Source: Jejuia sp. UBA6058 (lineage in GTDB: Bacteria; Bacteroidota; Bacteroidia; Flavobacteriales; Flavobacteriaceae). Taken from it: a stretch of DNA of 64,000 bases. A program made the position numbers and the translations under genes. The DNA is taken from the NCBI GenBank assembly GCA_002428965.1, contig DIYI01000012.1, forward strand, positions 595,948-659,947, read 5' to 3'. The notes beneath the pieces are model-generated. The model had not been told where the DNA came from, made no database searches, and worked only from the letters and a program-made list of their open reading frames with translations. This document shows positions 33,860 through 42,405 of this stretch, one piece after another (position 1 is the first letter of the stretch; the number at the start of each line of letters is the position of its first letter).

Positions 33860-36127
33860 TTATTCAATAATTATTTCGTCGATTTCCCAAGTGCCATTAT
33901 AGGTATTGACTGCTGGTTGCACCCCGATTTGCATGATTTTTTCGTTTACAGTTTTAAATGCTGAAAGGGGAATGGTGTAGGTTTTGAAATCTGTATCATT
34001 CGAAGAAATGGGCATAGTCACCCAATCTTGGGTACTCCAATCGACAACAGTAGAGGCATCATTCCAAAACTGCTTATTACCTGTTTTATTTATAGAAAAC
34101 ATGGCAACTCTCAATTTATCGGCATGACTATTATTCTTAAGTTTGATGGTGATTTTATCACAGCCTTTAGTGTCTGTAAATAAAGAGGGTGAACTTTGTA
34201 TAAGCGCCTTCGGCTCATTTATATTTCCTCCTAAAGCACCATTACTCATGTAAATATTTGTGCCATTTAGGGCTTTCCAACCCATTGTACTGTTCTCAAA
34301 TTTGAATGGACGCCCAGGCCCAGGGTACCACCTATCACTTTTAGGTATTCTAATGCTACCATCTTCATTAAAAAACACAGGTTTTAAACTAGCCCCACGA
34401 TAAAACGCACTGATATCATGGTTTTCTTGAAGCACATATTTTTGACCTTGCCAATCGAAAAAGCTGGTATGACCACCGGTTAAGAATTTACCTTTAAAAG
34501 TATAGGATCCGTAGAGTGAATTGGACATGGCATAACGTCCGCCAAAGACTAAATAAAACTTCCCATTTCGTTCAAAAATAGTTGGCTTATCTTCTGCTTG
34601 AAAAGGTTTGCCGTTTTCATCAATCAATGTTAATACTTTTGGCTCAGTTTTTAAAGACCTCATATCTTCCGTAAGCGTTGCGATATAGTATATCCCTGCA
34701 CCAAAAATAATGTGATACTCACCGTTTTCAGCTTCATATATTTCGGGGTCATAAGGGTGACCCGGAATGATATCTTTTGGCAATAATGGTTTGCCCAAAA
34801 GGTCTTTATAGTCGCCATTAATTTTATCCGCTACGGCAACACCTGTATCAATATTTCTGTTGGAAAAAAACCAGTAATATTTTCCGTTGCGTTTGGTAAT
34901 ATCACCTGCCCAACAGTTTGGTCTATCGCCTATATATAAATCCTTTGGGTGAATGGAGTTGTTATATTTAAAGGTTCTCAAATCTGTTGAAGACCAAATT
35001 TCCCATCTATCCATAGGGAAAGAGCCTTTGGGCTCCCAACTTTTGTCATGACCACAAATAAACCAAAGCGTATCGTTTTCCACCCAAGCATGAGGATCTG
35101 CCATTCCATGTTCTGGCACCATAATATCAACTTTTAATGCATTTGGGTTGTACCCTGCCGCCGCATTAGACCTTCTTAGTAGTTCATTACGCATATCGTT
35201 TGCGCGAAGAACAAAGGCTTTTTCATTCTTTTTTTCCACTTCAGGAAAATTAAGTCCGTTATCTGCTAAGTCATTTAAGGAGACACCATAATTTCCTAAT
35301 AAAGCCCAATAACAAGCACTATCGGAATCATCTACACGGTTGTGGGTAAATTTCCCATCTCTAAATACCGTACCTAAGTTACTTTCGTAGAATTGGTCGT
35401 AAAACGCTTTTCCTTTTTGACCACCTTCAACTATACCGTATTGCCCAATACCCCCACATTCATAAAATTTGAAATCACCATTCAGCGCCATTTTTTTGAT
35501 GTAATCGCAGGCAATAGGATCGCCAAAACAATTGTGGGTATGCTCAGGATTTTTAATAGTACCGACATGAAAATTAGAGCTCGTCCAATGGCTTATGAAT
35601 CTAATTTTATTCAATAAATCTGTTCGCCCTAACCGCTTACAATAGCTCACCAAAATAGCTTGTTCCGTAAGAGGCCCAAAACATAAAATATTTAAAATAC
35701 CTTTGGTTTTTTCAAGCTCTTTATATAAGGCAAGAATACTTGGGAAATTTTTCAAATCGTATTTTTCCTCCCATTGGAAATTCTCTCCCATGCCTTTTAC
35801 GGAAGACTCTAAAAACCGAAAACTTTTTTGATAACCACCAATATATTTGTTGAGGTTTGGAAGGTCTTTAGCATATGCTTTACCGTAAGTATCTTCTGCC
35901 CATTTCTTTTGATCCGAAGTATTCTTATTCCAGGGATGCATCGTACTTCCCATAACGATTGCCCGTGTATCAAAATGATTGGACATAAGTATATAACTGG
36001 CTACAGCGGAAATATCATCAGGGTCGTTGATGTTTTCTCCCCCATCACTTATTAACCATACTTTGGGTTTTTGGGCGCAGAGAAAAATGCTTGCCAATAA
36101 AAATGGTAGAAATAGTTTAGTTTTCAT
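33860..36127 (-). CDS. Three-part exported enzyme: nucleoside-hydrolase-like (DUF1593) + GH43-like + CBM-like
   Basis: 755 residues with signal peptide (cut after LCAQ). Residues 20-300 resemble the DUF1593/nucleoside-hydrolase-like fold: WLISDGGENINDPDDISAVASYI carries the Asp cluster (35-38) that binds metal in that superfamily. Residues 330-600 form a five-bladed propeller of GH43 type, with candidate base Asp344 (GMADPHAW) and Asp460 (HPYDPEIYE). Residues 620-755 are a beta-sandwich resembling a carbohydrate-binding module. I do not know this combination as a named family. It lies between the GH117-type and GH2 genes. Confidence 0.65.
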   Translation of the reverse strand: MKTKLFLPFLLASIFLCAQKPKVWLISDGGENINDPDDISAVASYILMSNHFDTRAIVMGSTMHPWNKNTSDQKKWAEDTYGKAYAKDLPNLNKYIGGYQKSFRFLESSVKGMGENFQWEEKYDLKNFPSILALYKELEKTKGILNILCFGPLTEQAILVSYCKRLGRTDLLNKIRFISHWTSSNFHVGTIKNPEHTHNCFGDPIACDYIKKMALNGDFKFYECGGIGQYGIVEGGQKGKAFYDQFYESNLGTVFRDGKFTHNRVDDSDSACYWALLGNYGVSLNDLADNGLNFPEVEKKNEKAFVLRANDMRNELLRRSNAAAGYNPNALKVDIMVPEHGMADPHAWVENDTLWFICGHDKSWEPKGSFPMDRWEIWSSTDLRTFKYNNSIHPKDLYIGDRPNCWAGDITKRNGKYYWFFSNRNIDTGVAVADKINGDYKDLLGKPLLPKDIIPGHPYDPEIYEAENGEYHIIFGAGIYYIATLTEDMRSLKTEPKVLTLIDENGKPFQAEDKPTIFERNGKFYLVFGGRYAMSNSLYGSYTFKGKFLTGGHTSFFDWQGQKYVLQENHDISAFYRGASLKPVFFNEDGSIRIPKSDRWYPGPGRPFKFENSTMGWKALNGTNIYMSNGALGGNINEPKALIQSSPSLFTDTKGCDKITIKLKNNSHADKLRVAMFSINKTGNKQFWNDASTVVDWSTQDWVTMPISSNDTDFKTYTIPLSAFKTVNEKIMQIGVQPAVNTYNGTWEIDEIIIE

Positions 36128-36237
36128 ATTATGTTTAGCGCCATACTCATCACTTCAAAAGGAAGGCGAAACCCCTTTCTTAGTAAAATCACATGAGATT
36201 CCTCGTTATATTGCTCCGGCGGAATTACCTAGTCTGA

Positions 36238-38769
36238 TTATTTCGAATTAATAGTAATCACTTGCGATTCAAATCCATCAGCTTTTACAGTCACTTTAAT
36301 TTCATTAGCTTTTTTGGTAGACTGAATAATAGCCAAGGCTCTTCCTTTTGCCGTTGTTAGTTTTTTAGACTTAAAATCTTGAATATTACTTCTAGCACCA
36401 TTATCAACACCTAACCAAGCTGCATCGCCTTCAACACTAAATTCTAAATCAGCATTTTCAGTTTTAACCTCATGCCCGTTTTCATCTAAAAGTTGCACAA
36501 TTAAATGGGCCACATCATAAGCATCTGCTTTTAGTTCATCTTTATCTGTAGTGAATTTTAAATTCACTGGTTTTGTGGTGGTAAATAATGTTGTTTCTAT
36601 AGTTTCACCATTAGAACTTGCCTTTGCAGTAAGTGTTCCAGCTTCATAGGGAACAACCATTCTGAATAATTTATCAGGATTCATCTTAGGGTTTCCTAAA
36701 GAGCGTCCGTTAAGGAATAGTTCCACATTAGGGTAATTTGAGCATACTTCTACAACAACCATTTCTCCATTTTCGTAATTCCAATGCATGTTCGAGTTTC
36801 GCCATTTATAAGCACTACTGTTCTCAGGCAATTGTTGCCCAGAAATACCCTTTTGCTTAAATCCAGCTTCGGCAACGGGCAGCGTACCTAGCGATATATG
36901 AGGTTCATCTACCCAAATACTCTTAAAGTAATTCCACCCTTGGTATTTAAAACCAGCTAAATCCAATAAGTCGCCCCAGCCACTTTTTTCAGGCCAATCC
37001 CCATGACGCTCTCCCATGTAATCAATACCAGTCCACATGAAAATACTAAACACACCAGGATGTTTCATTACTTGATTCCAGTCATCCAAAGTACCTGGAT
37101 TTTCATTAATGGTAATATGTCTATCTGGCCAATGTTTAATAGCCCAAGGAATGTCTAGATTTCTATAGCTGAATCCTGAAATATCTACAGCATCAGCATA
37201 TCCAGACACCATACTGGTTTGAGGTACTACCATATTAGCGGTTACCGGTCTAGTGGTATCTAATTCCCTAGTCCATTTTGCTAATTTTTTGGCAGTTTCA
37301 GCTAAAATATACTCGCCTTTTTCTGCTGCATCATAATTAGCCTTAATTTCTTCAGGTGTTAAGATAGGCGCGCTACCCCAATAGCCATTTGATTTTTGAG
37401 GCTTTTCTGGATCTGTCCAAAAACCAGTATCAAATCTGTAGTGTAAATACGTCCACTCAATTTCGTTACCAATGCTCCATTGAAATACAGATGGATGGTT
37501 TCTGTCGCGCAACATAGTACGTGTTAAATCAGTTTGGGCCCATTCCTGAAAGTGTTCTACATAACCGCGCGTAATATAATCGAAACTGCGGTCGTGGTAG
37601 TTTGTTCTTTTGTCTTTAGCATAATCCCATTCATCAAAAAATTCATTTTGAACTAAAATTCCCATTTCGTCACACAGTTCTAAAAACTCTTTTGAATAAG
37701 GATTATGGGCAGTACGAATCGCATTAACACCACAAGCTTTAAGGATTTCAAAACGTCTTTTCCAGACACCTTTTGGCACTGCAGCACCTACTAAACCGGC
37801 GGCGTGATGCAGACAAACACCTTTAACATTAGTAATTTCACCATTTAGTTTGAATCCGAAATCTTTACTAAACTCTAAAGTACGGATGCCAAATCTCGTG
37901 GTGTATTCGTCTACAGTTTTTCCGTCTTTTGTAACTGTAGTAACAGCGTTATATAAGTTTGGAGTGTCTAAATCCCAACGTTTAGGGTTGCTCACTTCTA
38001 AATTTTGAGTAAAGGTTTCTTTTGTGTTTGGATCCAATGAAAGGGCATCTGAAATTTGAGCGACAACGCCTCCTGAAGGATCTAAAATTTTCGTTTCTAG
38101 ATCGAAAGATGAATTATCAGCATATTGATTTTGAACATTAATTTTAATTTGAACTTCAGCAGAACTATCATTAATTTTAGGCGTAGTTACAAAAGTACCC
38201 CATATAGGTATGTGTAACTTATCTAAAACTATAAGTTTTACATTTCTGTAAATACCACTGCCAGTATACCATCTGCCATCTGCATATCTAGTGCGATCAA
38301 CATGGACCGTTAAAATATTATCAGAGCCGTCGGTTTTTAATAAGTCTGTTAAATCATAGTTAAATGGTGAATAGCCATAAGGATTGAAACCTAATTTAGT
38401 ACCATTTAACCAAAACGTAGCATTGTTATAAACCCCATCAAAATTGATGAATGTACTTTTTTCTTCTGACGAAGCAGGCGTTTTAAAGTGTTTTTGATAA
38501 ATACCAACACCACCTGGTAAATAACCAGTGGCACCTTCCCATTCTTCGCTAAATGGCAATTCTACACTCCAATCATGAGGTAAACGAATATCGCGCCAAT
38601 CGGCATCTTTTAGGGGAACTTGTGTTGGTAAAGTGGAGTCTTTTACCAGAGTAAATTTCCAATCGAAATTAAAATCTGTTGCTCTTTCAAATTGTGTTGT
38701 TTCGGCTTGGTTTTGTTCACACGAAAAAACCATCGTAATAAGTGCTAGCAGTAATAACTTTAGCTTCAT
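36238..38769 (-). CDS. Glycoside hydrolase family 2 lipoprotein (beta-galactosidase type)
   Basis: 843 residues. Lipobox VFSC. N-terminal sugar-binding jelly roll (RLPHDWSVELPF, FDGVYNNATFWLNGTKLG, YTGSGIYRNV), an Ig-like domain, then the TIM barrel: the VNAIRTAHNPYSKEFLELCDEMG motif, acid/base Glu436 in NHPSVFQWSIGNE, and probable nucleophile Glu556 in TINENPG. C-terminal Ig-like domains (PNVELFLNGRSLG, ELKADAYDVAHLIVQLLDENG) are typical of Bacteroidota GH2 enzymes. Probably an exo-beta-galactosidase or related enzyme, anchored in the periplasm or outer membrane. Eight bp separate it from the sulfatase upstream. Confidence 0.92.
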   Translation of the reverse strand: MKLKLLLLALITMVFSCEQNQAETTQFERATDFNFDWKFTLVKDSTLPTQVPLKDADWRDIRLPHDWSVELPFSEEWEGATGYLPGGVGIYQKHFKTPASSEEKSTFINFDGVYNNATFWLNGTKLGFNPYGYSPFNYDLTDLLKTDGSDNILTVHVDRTRYADGRWYTGSGIYRNVKLIVLDKLHIPIWGTFVTTPKINDSSAEVQIKINVQNQYADNSSFDLETKILDPSGGVVAQISDALSLDPNTKETFTQNLEVSNPKRWDLDTPNLYNAVTTVTKDGKTVDEYTTRFGIRTLEFSKDFGFKLNGEITNVKGVCLHHAAGLVGAAVPKGVWKRRFEILKACGVNAIRTAHNPYSKEFLELCDEMGILVQNEFFDEWDYAKDKRTNYHDRSFDYITRGYVEHFQEWAQTDLTRTMLRDRNHPSVFQWSIGNEIEWTYLHYRFDTGFWTDPEKPQKSNGYWGSAPILTPEEIKANYDAAEKGEYILAETAKKLAKWTRELDTTRPVTANMVVPQTSMVSGYADAVDISGFSYRNLDIPWAIKHWPDRHITINENPGTLDDWNQVMKHPGVFSIFMWTGIDYMGERHGDWPEKSGWGDLLDLAGFKYQGWNYFKSIWVDEPHISLGTLPVAEAGFKQKGISGQQLPENSSAYKWRNSNMHWNYENGEMVVVEVCSNYPNVELFLNGRSLGNPKMNPDKLFRMVVPYEAGTLTAKASSNGETIETTLFTTTKPVNLKFTTDKDELKADAYDVAHLIVQLLDENGHEVKTENADLEFSVEGDAAWLGVDNGARSNIQDFKSKKLTTAKGRALAIIQSTKKANEIKVTVKADGFESQVITINSK

Positions 38770-38776
38770 TTTTAGT

Positions 38777-40561
38777 TTAGTTATTTGTTTCTAAATATTT
38801 AATATAGGTGTAATATACACCGTATGTTTCTTTGTTTTCAATAAAATTGTTTACCAAAAAGGTTTTGCCTTTTGTTAAATTTACATTGAAGACCACAGCC
38901 TCTTCATCACCAGAAATGGTTTTCTCATGAATTTGATTTTCAATTTGAATACGAACCATTTCAGGTTTAATAACCTCATAGGTATAAAAGTTTTTTGGGT
39001 TGTCCTCCGGAATGCCCCAAATAGCCCCAGGACATTCTTTTGGCCAGCGTCTGCATTCTATTTGATACAAACCATCCTTTTCAATTTCGATAGCATGTGT
39101 GTCGTTTAAACTTCGCTTTCCAGCACACACATGTTCTGCTTTCCAAATACCAGCACTCTCGCCTATGGCGTGTTGTATGGTTAATTTAATTTCTTCTTGG
39201 GTTTCATTACCAACAACACTAACAGGAAACTCACTGTATTCTGCATTTGCTTTTGTAACTTCTAAGAATTCCGAGTTTTCTTCTAAAATAGCTTTCACCA
39301 CTTCAGGGTATTGAGACGCCACATTGTTTTGTTGCATGCGGTCTTTTTCAATGTTATATAGTTTTTTACCATGAACCAACCGCCAATCGTCTTTTATAAA
39401 AGATGCTCTATTGACATCTGTCGGCGGTCGCCAATCTTGACGAAAATGCACAAAAATACTTCGGTCTTCAAGTGCGTTTTTTTGTTTAGTTAATAACTCT
39501 GAAAAGTCAAGGCCATCAAGCTTTTTACTTTTAGGAATTTCTAATCCACAAAGCGAAGCAAGCGTTGGCAAAATGTCAACATGGGCGGTTTCTTCACCAA
39601 TATCAAATCCTCCTTTAATTTTACCATCTTTCCATCTTATGAAAAATGGTACTCTGTGGCTACCTTCATGAAAACCACTTTTTTTGCCCCTAAAACCATG
39701 ATTATACCCCAATTTACCATCTGCACTATAACCATCTTGTGTACCGTTGTCTGTCATAAAAATGAGAATGGTGTTATCAGCTAACTTAGATTTTTTAAGA
39801 TACTTTTCCAGCTTTCCAAAGTTCTCATCAATATTTGCAATCATGCCATAAAACTCGGCACTTACAATGTCTTTTCCAACTAAGTGCTTGTAGGATTCAG
39901 CATATTTTTCGGCAACATACAAAGGTCCGTGTGGTGCATTTGTAGGTAGATATATAAAGAAGGGTTTGTCTTTGTTGTTGTCCATAAATTTCATGGCTTC
40001 GGCGAACCAAATATCTGTACAATAACCTTCAAATTGTTGAGGCACATTATTGACGTAATAGGTGTCATCAAAATAGGTGTTTCCCCAATAATCCGATAAT
40101 TCTCCTACGCCTCCAGCCTTGTGATGAATAGCAACATCAAAACCTTTGTCGGTTGGTCTTACAGGATAATTATCACCTAAATGCCACTTACCAAAGATAC
40201 CAGTAGTATAGCCATTAGCCTTAAAAATATCTGCCATTGTTATAGCGTTACCAGAAATTGCATCACGACCTTTGTAGGTTGCCCAAGCCCCGTTATTTAT
40301 GGGATATCTACCAGTCATAATGGCTCCTCGTGTTGGCGTACACACAGGACTCACATGAAAGTCGGTCATTCTAACAGATTGCTTATAGAATTTATCCAAA
40401 TTTGGGGTTTGTATCCATGGATTGCCGTGGCAACCAATATCACCAATACCTTGATCATCTGTAAGAATCAAAATGACGTTAGGTTTCTCGTTGTTCTGTG
40501 CAAAACTTGAAAGCGCAAGACAGAAAAAAACAGAAATTACAACCAAGAAATGTTTAGACAT
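38777..40561 (-). CDS. S1 family sulfatase
   Basis: 594 residues with signal peptide (cut after SFAQ). NVILILTDDQGIGDIGCHG gives the metal-binding Asp35/Asp36, and the formylglycine motif is CTPTR at 74-78 (consensus CxPxR), so it needs oxidation by a maturase not seen here. FGKWHLGD and FMTDNGTQDG supply further active-site residues. The last 130 residues (after about 465) form an additional beta-sandwich rarely seen in short arylsulfatases. It removes a sulfate ester from a glycan so the glycosidases downstream can act. First gene of the minus-strand operon. Confidence 0.93.
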   Translation of the reverse strand: MSKHFLVVISVFFCLALSSFAQNNEKPNVILILTDDQGIGDIGCHGNPWIQTPNLDKFYKQSVRMTDFHVSPVCTPTRGAIMTGRYPINNGAWATYKGRDAISGNAITMADIFKANGYTTGIFGKWHLGDNYPVRPTDKGFDVAIHHKAGGVGELSDYWGNTYFDDTYYVNNVPQQFEGYCTDIWFAEAMKFMDNNKDKPFFIYLPTNAPHGPLYVAEKYAESYKHLVGKDIVSAEFYGMIANIDENFGKLEKYLKKSKLADNTILIFMTDNGTQDGYSADGKLGYNHGFRGKKSGFHEGSHRVPFFIRWKDGKIKGGFDIGEETAHVDILPTLASLCGLEIPKSKKLDGLDFSELLTKQKNALEDRSIFVHFRQDWRPPTDVNRASFIKDDWRLVHGKKLYNIEKDRMQQNNVASQYPEVVKAILEENSEFLEVTKANAEYSEFPVSVVGNETQEEIKLTIQHAIGESAGIWKAEHVCAGKRSLNDTHAIEIEKDGLYQIECRRWPKECPGAIWGIPEDNPKNFYTYEVIKPEMVRIQIENQIHEKTISGDEEAVVFNVNLTKGKTFLVNNFIENKETYGVYYTYIKYLETNN

Positions 40562-40586
40562 ATAGAAATCTAGTTTAGTCGAGTTA

Positions 40587-40594
40587 CAAAAGTA
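40587..40594 (-). promoter_or_regulatory. Possible -7 promoter box for the sulfatase operon
   Basis: TACTTTTG on the minus strand matches TAnnTTTG and ends 25 bp before the sulfatase ATG, in the 167-bp gap shared with the divergent regulator. Confidence 0.4.
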
Positions 40595-40728
40595 TCTAAA
40601 TAGATAAAAAATAGGGCTATTTACAACTACATTAAAACTATATATGGGTTATTTAGGTTGTATATTATCCCATAATTCATTAGTATTTAAATATTTTAGC
40701 AAATAGACGACCATAACTAAATAAAATA

Positions 40729-42351
40729 TTGAAAAACAATCTTTTAAAATATATATTCTTTTGTATCCTCTTTAGCACAAAGGTCTATGCGCACCAAGAT
40801 CAAGCTATACTAGATTCTACCCGTTATTATACAAAGGAATTAAATACAGGTGTTAAACAACGGAAACATTTTCCTTTTAAATCTTACCAGAAATTTCAGA
40901 AAAGCGAAAGCTATTTTAAAAGGGTTGGAGATACCACAATGATCATAAAATGTTTGATGCGCATGTCTGAATTAAAATTCGAACAAGGCAACTACAGTTT
41001 ATCTTTTGATCACGCATGGGAGGGTCTTTATTTTTCCGATAAGGCAGAGAAAAGATATTGGAAACCTGATTTACACGTTCTTTTAGCTAAGTTGTACAAT
41101 ATATTCAATATGGATGAAGAGGTTTATTTTCATTTAAAAGAAGGTTTGTCGATTGCTAAAGACATTTACTCTAGAAATGAAGACGCTATAAAACCTTTGA
41201 TATCCTGTTATATGAACCTTGCAGTTAAAGAACGCGAATCTGGAAATTTTAAAACAGCCCTTAAATATTTAGATTCTTGTTTGGTAAATGAGAAGGTAAT
41301 AGAAAACAAGCAGGTGGATATGCCCTTTATTGATGCCGAACGTGGTTACCTTATGCTAAAACTGGAAGACTACAATGAAGCGCGTAATTATTTATATCCC
41401 TCTTACAAAAGAGCCCTTTCTTTGCCAGTAGCTTACAAGACTAATATAGCAATGTATTTGGGTGAGCTAAAAGAAGCTTTAAATGAGCCTGATAGCGCCA
41501 TATACTATTATTCAAGAAGTCTCAATTATATTGATAGGAGAAATTTTAGACCAGATTTAAAACCAGAAGTATTATCAAGACTTTCTAAACTGTTTTACAA
41601 CAAGCAAAAATACATGAGGTCTCGAAATTACCTAAAGCAATCTCAAAAGGCTAGTGATAGCTTATTGCAATTGCGAAATAAAACCAATGGCGAGCTTTTC
41701 GAAATAAAGGATAGTTATTTGCAATCAATCTATGAAAAGAATGAGCAATTAGCACAGCAAGAATCTGTTATTGAAGAGAATAAGGAAGTACAGTTCCGGT
41801 TAAAGATGTTTTTAGCATTTGCTGTACTATCCGTAATCGTGATTTCTATCATTTATAGGATGAGAATTAAACTAAAACGCACTTTGTTAGCTAAACAAGA
41901 AGCGGAGCACCAAGCTATGTTAAAAGAAGAGCAAACGAAAGCAGAAATAGAAGGTAAAAGCAAAGAGTTGACTTCTTACGCACTAAGGCTTATTGATAAA
42001 GAAAAAGATATTGATGAATTATTGGATGTGCTTAAAAACGAGTCGCCTTCAAACTACAAAGCCATGAGTTATAAGTATAAGAAAGGCTCTCAGGATTTGT
42101 GGGATTCTTTCAATCTAAGATTTACCGAGGTAAATGAAGCATTTTACACGCAACTGAAAACAAAACACCCCGATTTAAGTCTCACAGAAAGAAAACATTG
42201 TGCCCTTATAAAACTAAAATTTGGAACTAAAGAAATGGCAAGAATTTTAAATATAGCCACTCACAGCGTGCATATTTCAAGATCTAGAATTCGTAAAAAA
42301 ATAGGCTTAGAGCGCTCAGAAAGTTTAGAAGATTACATTGCCAGTTTTTAA
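40729..42351 (+). CDS. TPR-membrane-HTH (LuxR-type) transcriptional regulator
   Basis: 540 residues from a TTG start. Signal-like N-terminal segment (KYIFFCILFSTKVYA), TPR-like helical repeats (about 40-330), one membrane helix (about 357-376, FLAFAVLSVIVISIIY), a coiled coil (KRTLLAKQEAEHQAMLKEEQTKAEIEGKSKEL), and a C-terminal LuxR-like HTH (LSLTERKHCALIKLKFGTKEMARILNIATHSVHISRSRIRKKIGL). This periplasmic-sensor, cytoplasmic-HTH layout is widespread in Bacteroidota. Divergent placement next to the sulfatase suggests control of the glycan cluster. Confidence 0.88.
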   Translation: MKNNLLKYIFFCILFSTKVYAHQDQAILDSTRYYTKELNTGVKQRKHFPFKSYQKFQKSESYFKRVGDTTMIIKCLMRMSELKFEQGNYSLSFDHAWEGLYFSDKAEKRYWKPDLHVLLAKLYNIFNMDEEVYFHLKEGLSIAKDIYSRNEDAIKPLISCYMNLAVKERESGNFKTALKYLDSCLVNEKVIENKQVDMPFIDAERGYLMLKLEDYNEARNYLYPSYKRALSLPVAYKTNIAMYLGELKEALNEPDSAIYYYSRSLNYIDRRNFRPDLKPEVLSRLSKLFYNKQKYMRSRNYLKQSQKASDSLLQLRNKTNGELFEIKDSYLQSIYEKNEQLAQQESVIEENKEVQFRLKMFLAFAVLSVIVISIIYRMRIKLKRTLLAKQEAEHQAMLKEEQTKAEIEGKSKELTSYALRLIDKEKDIDELLDVLKNESPSNYKAMSYKYKKGSQDLWDSFNLRFTEVNEAFYTQLKTKHPDLSLTERKHCALIKLKFGTKEMARILNIATHSVHISRSRIRKKIGLERSESLEDYIASF

Positions 42352-42405
42352 CTAATTACATGTTTATGTAAAGAATTTAAACTCCCAAGAAAATAACAGT
42401 TAGGG

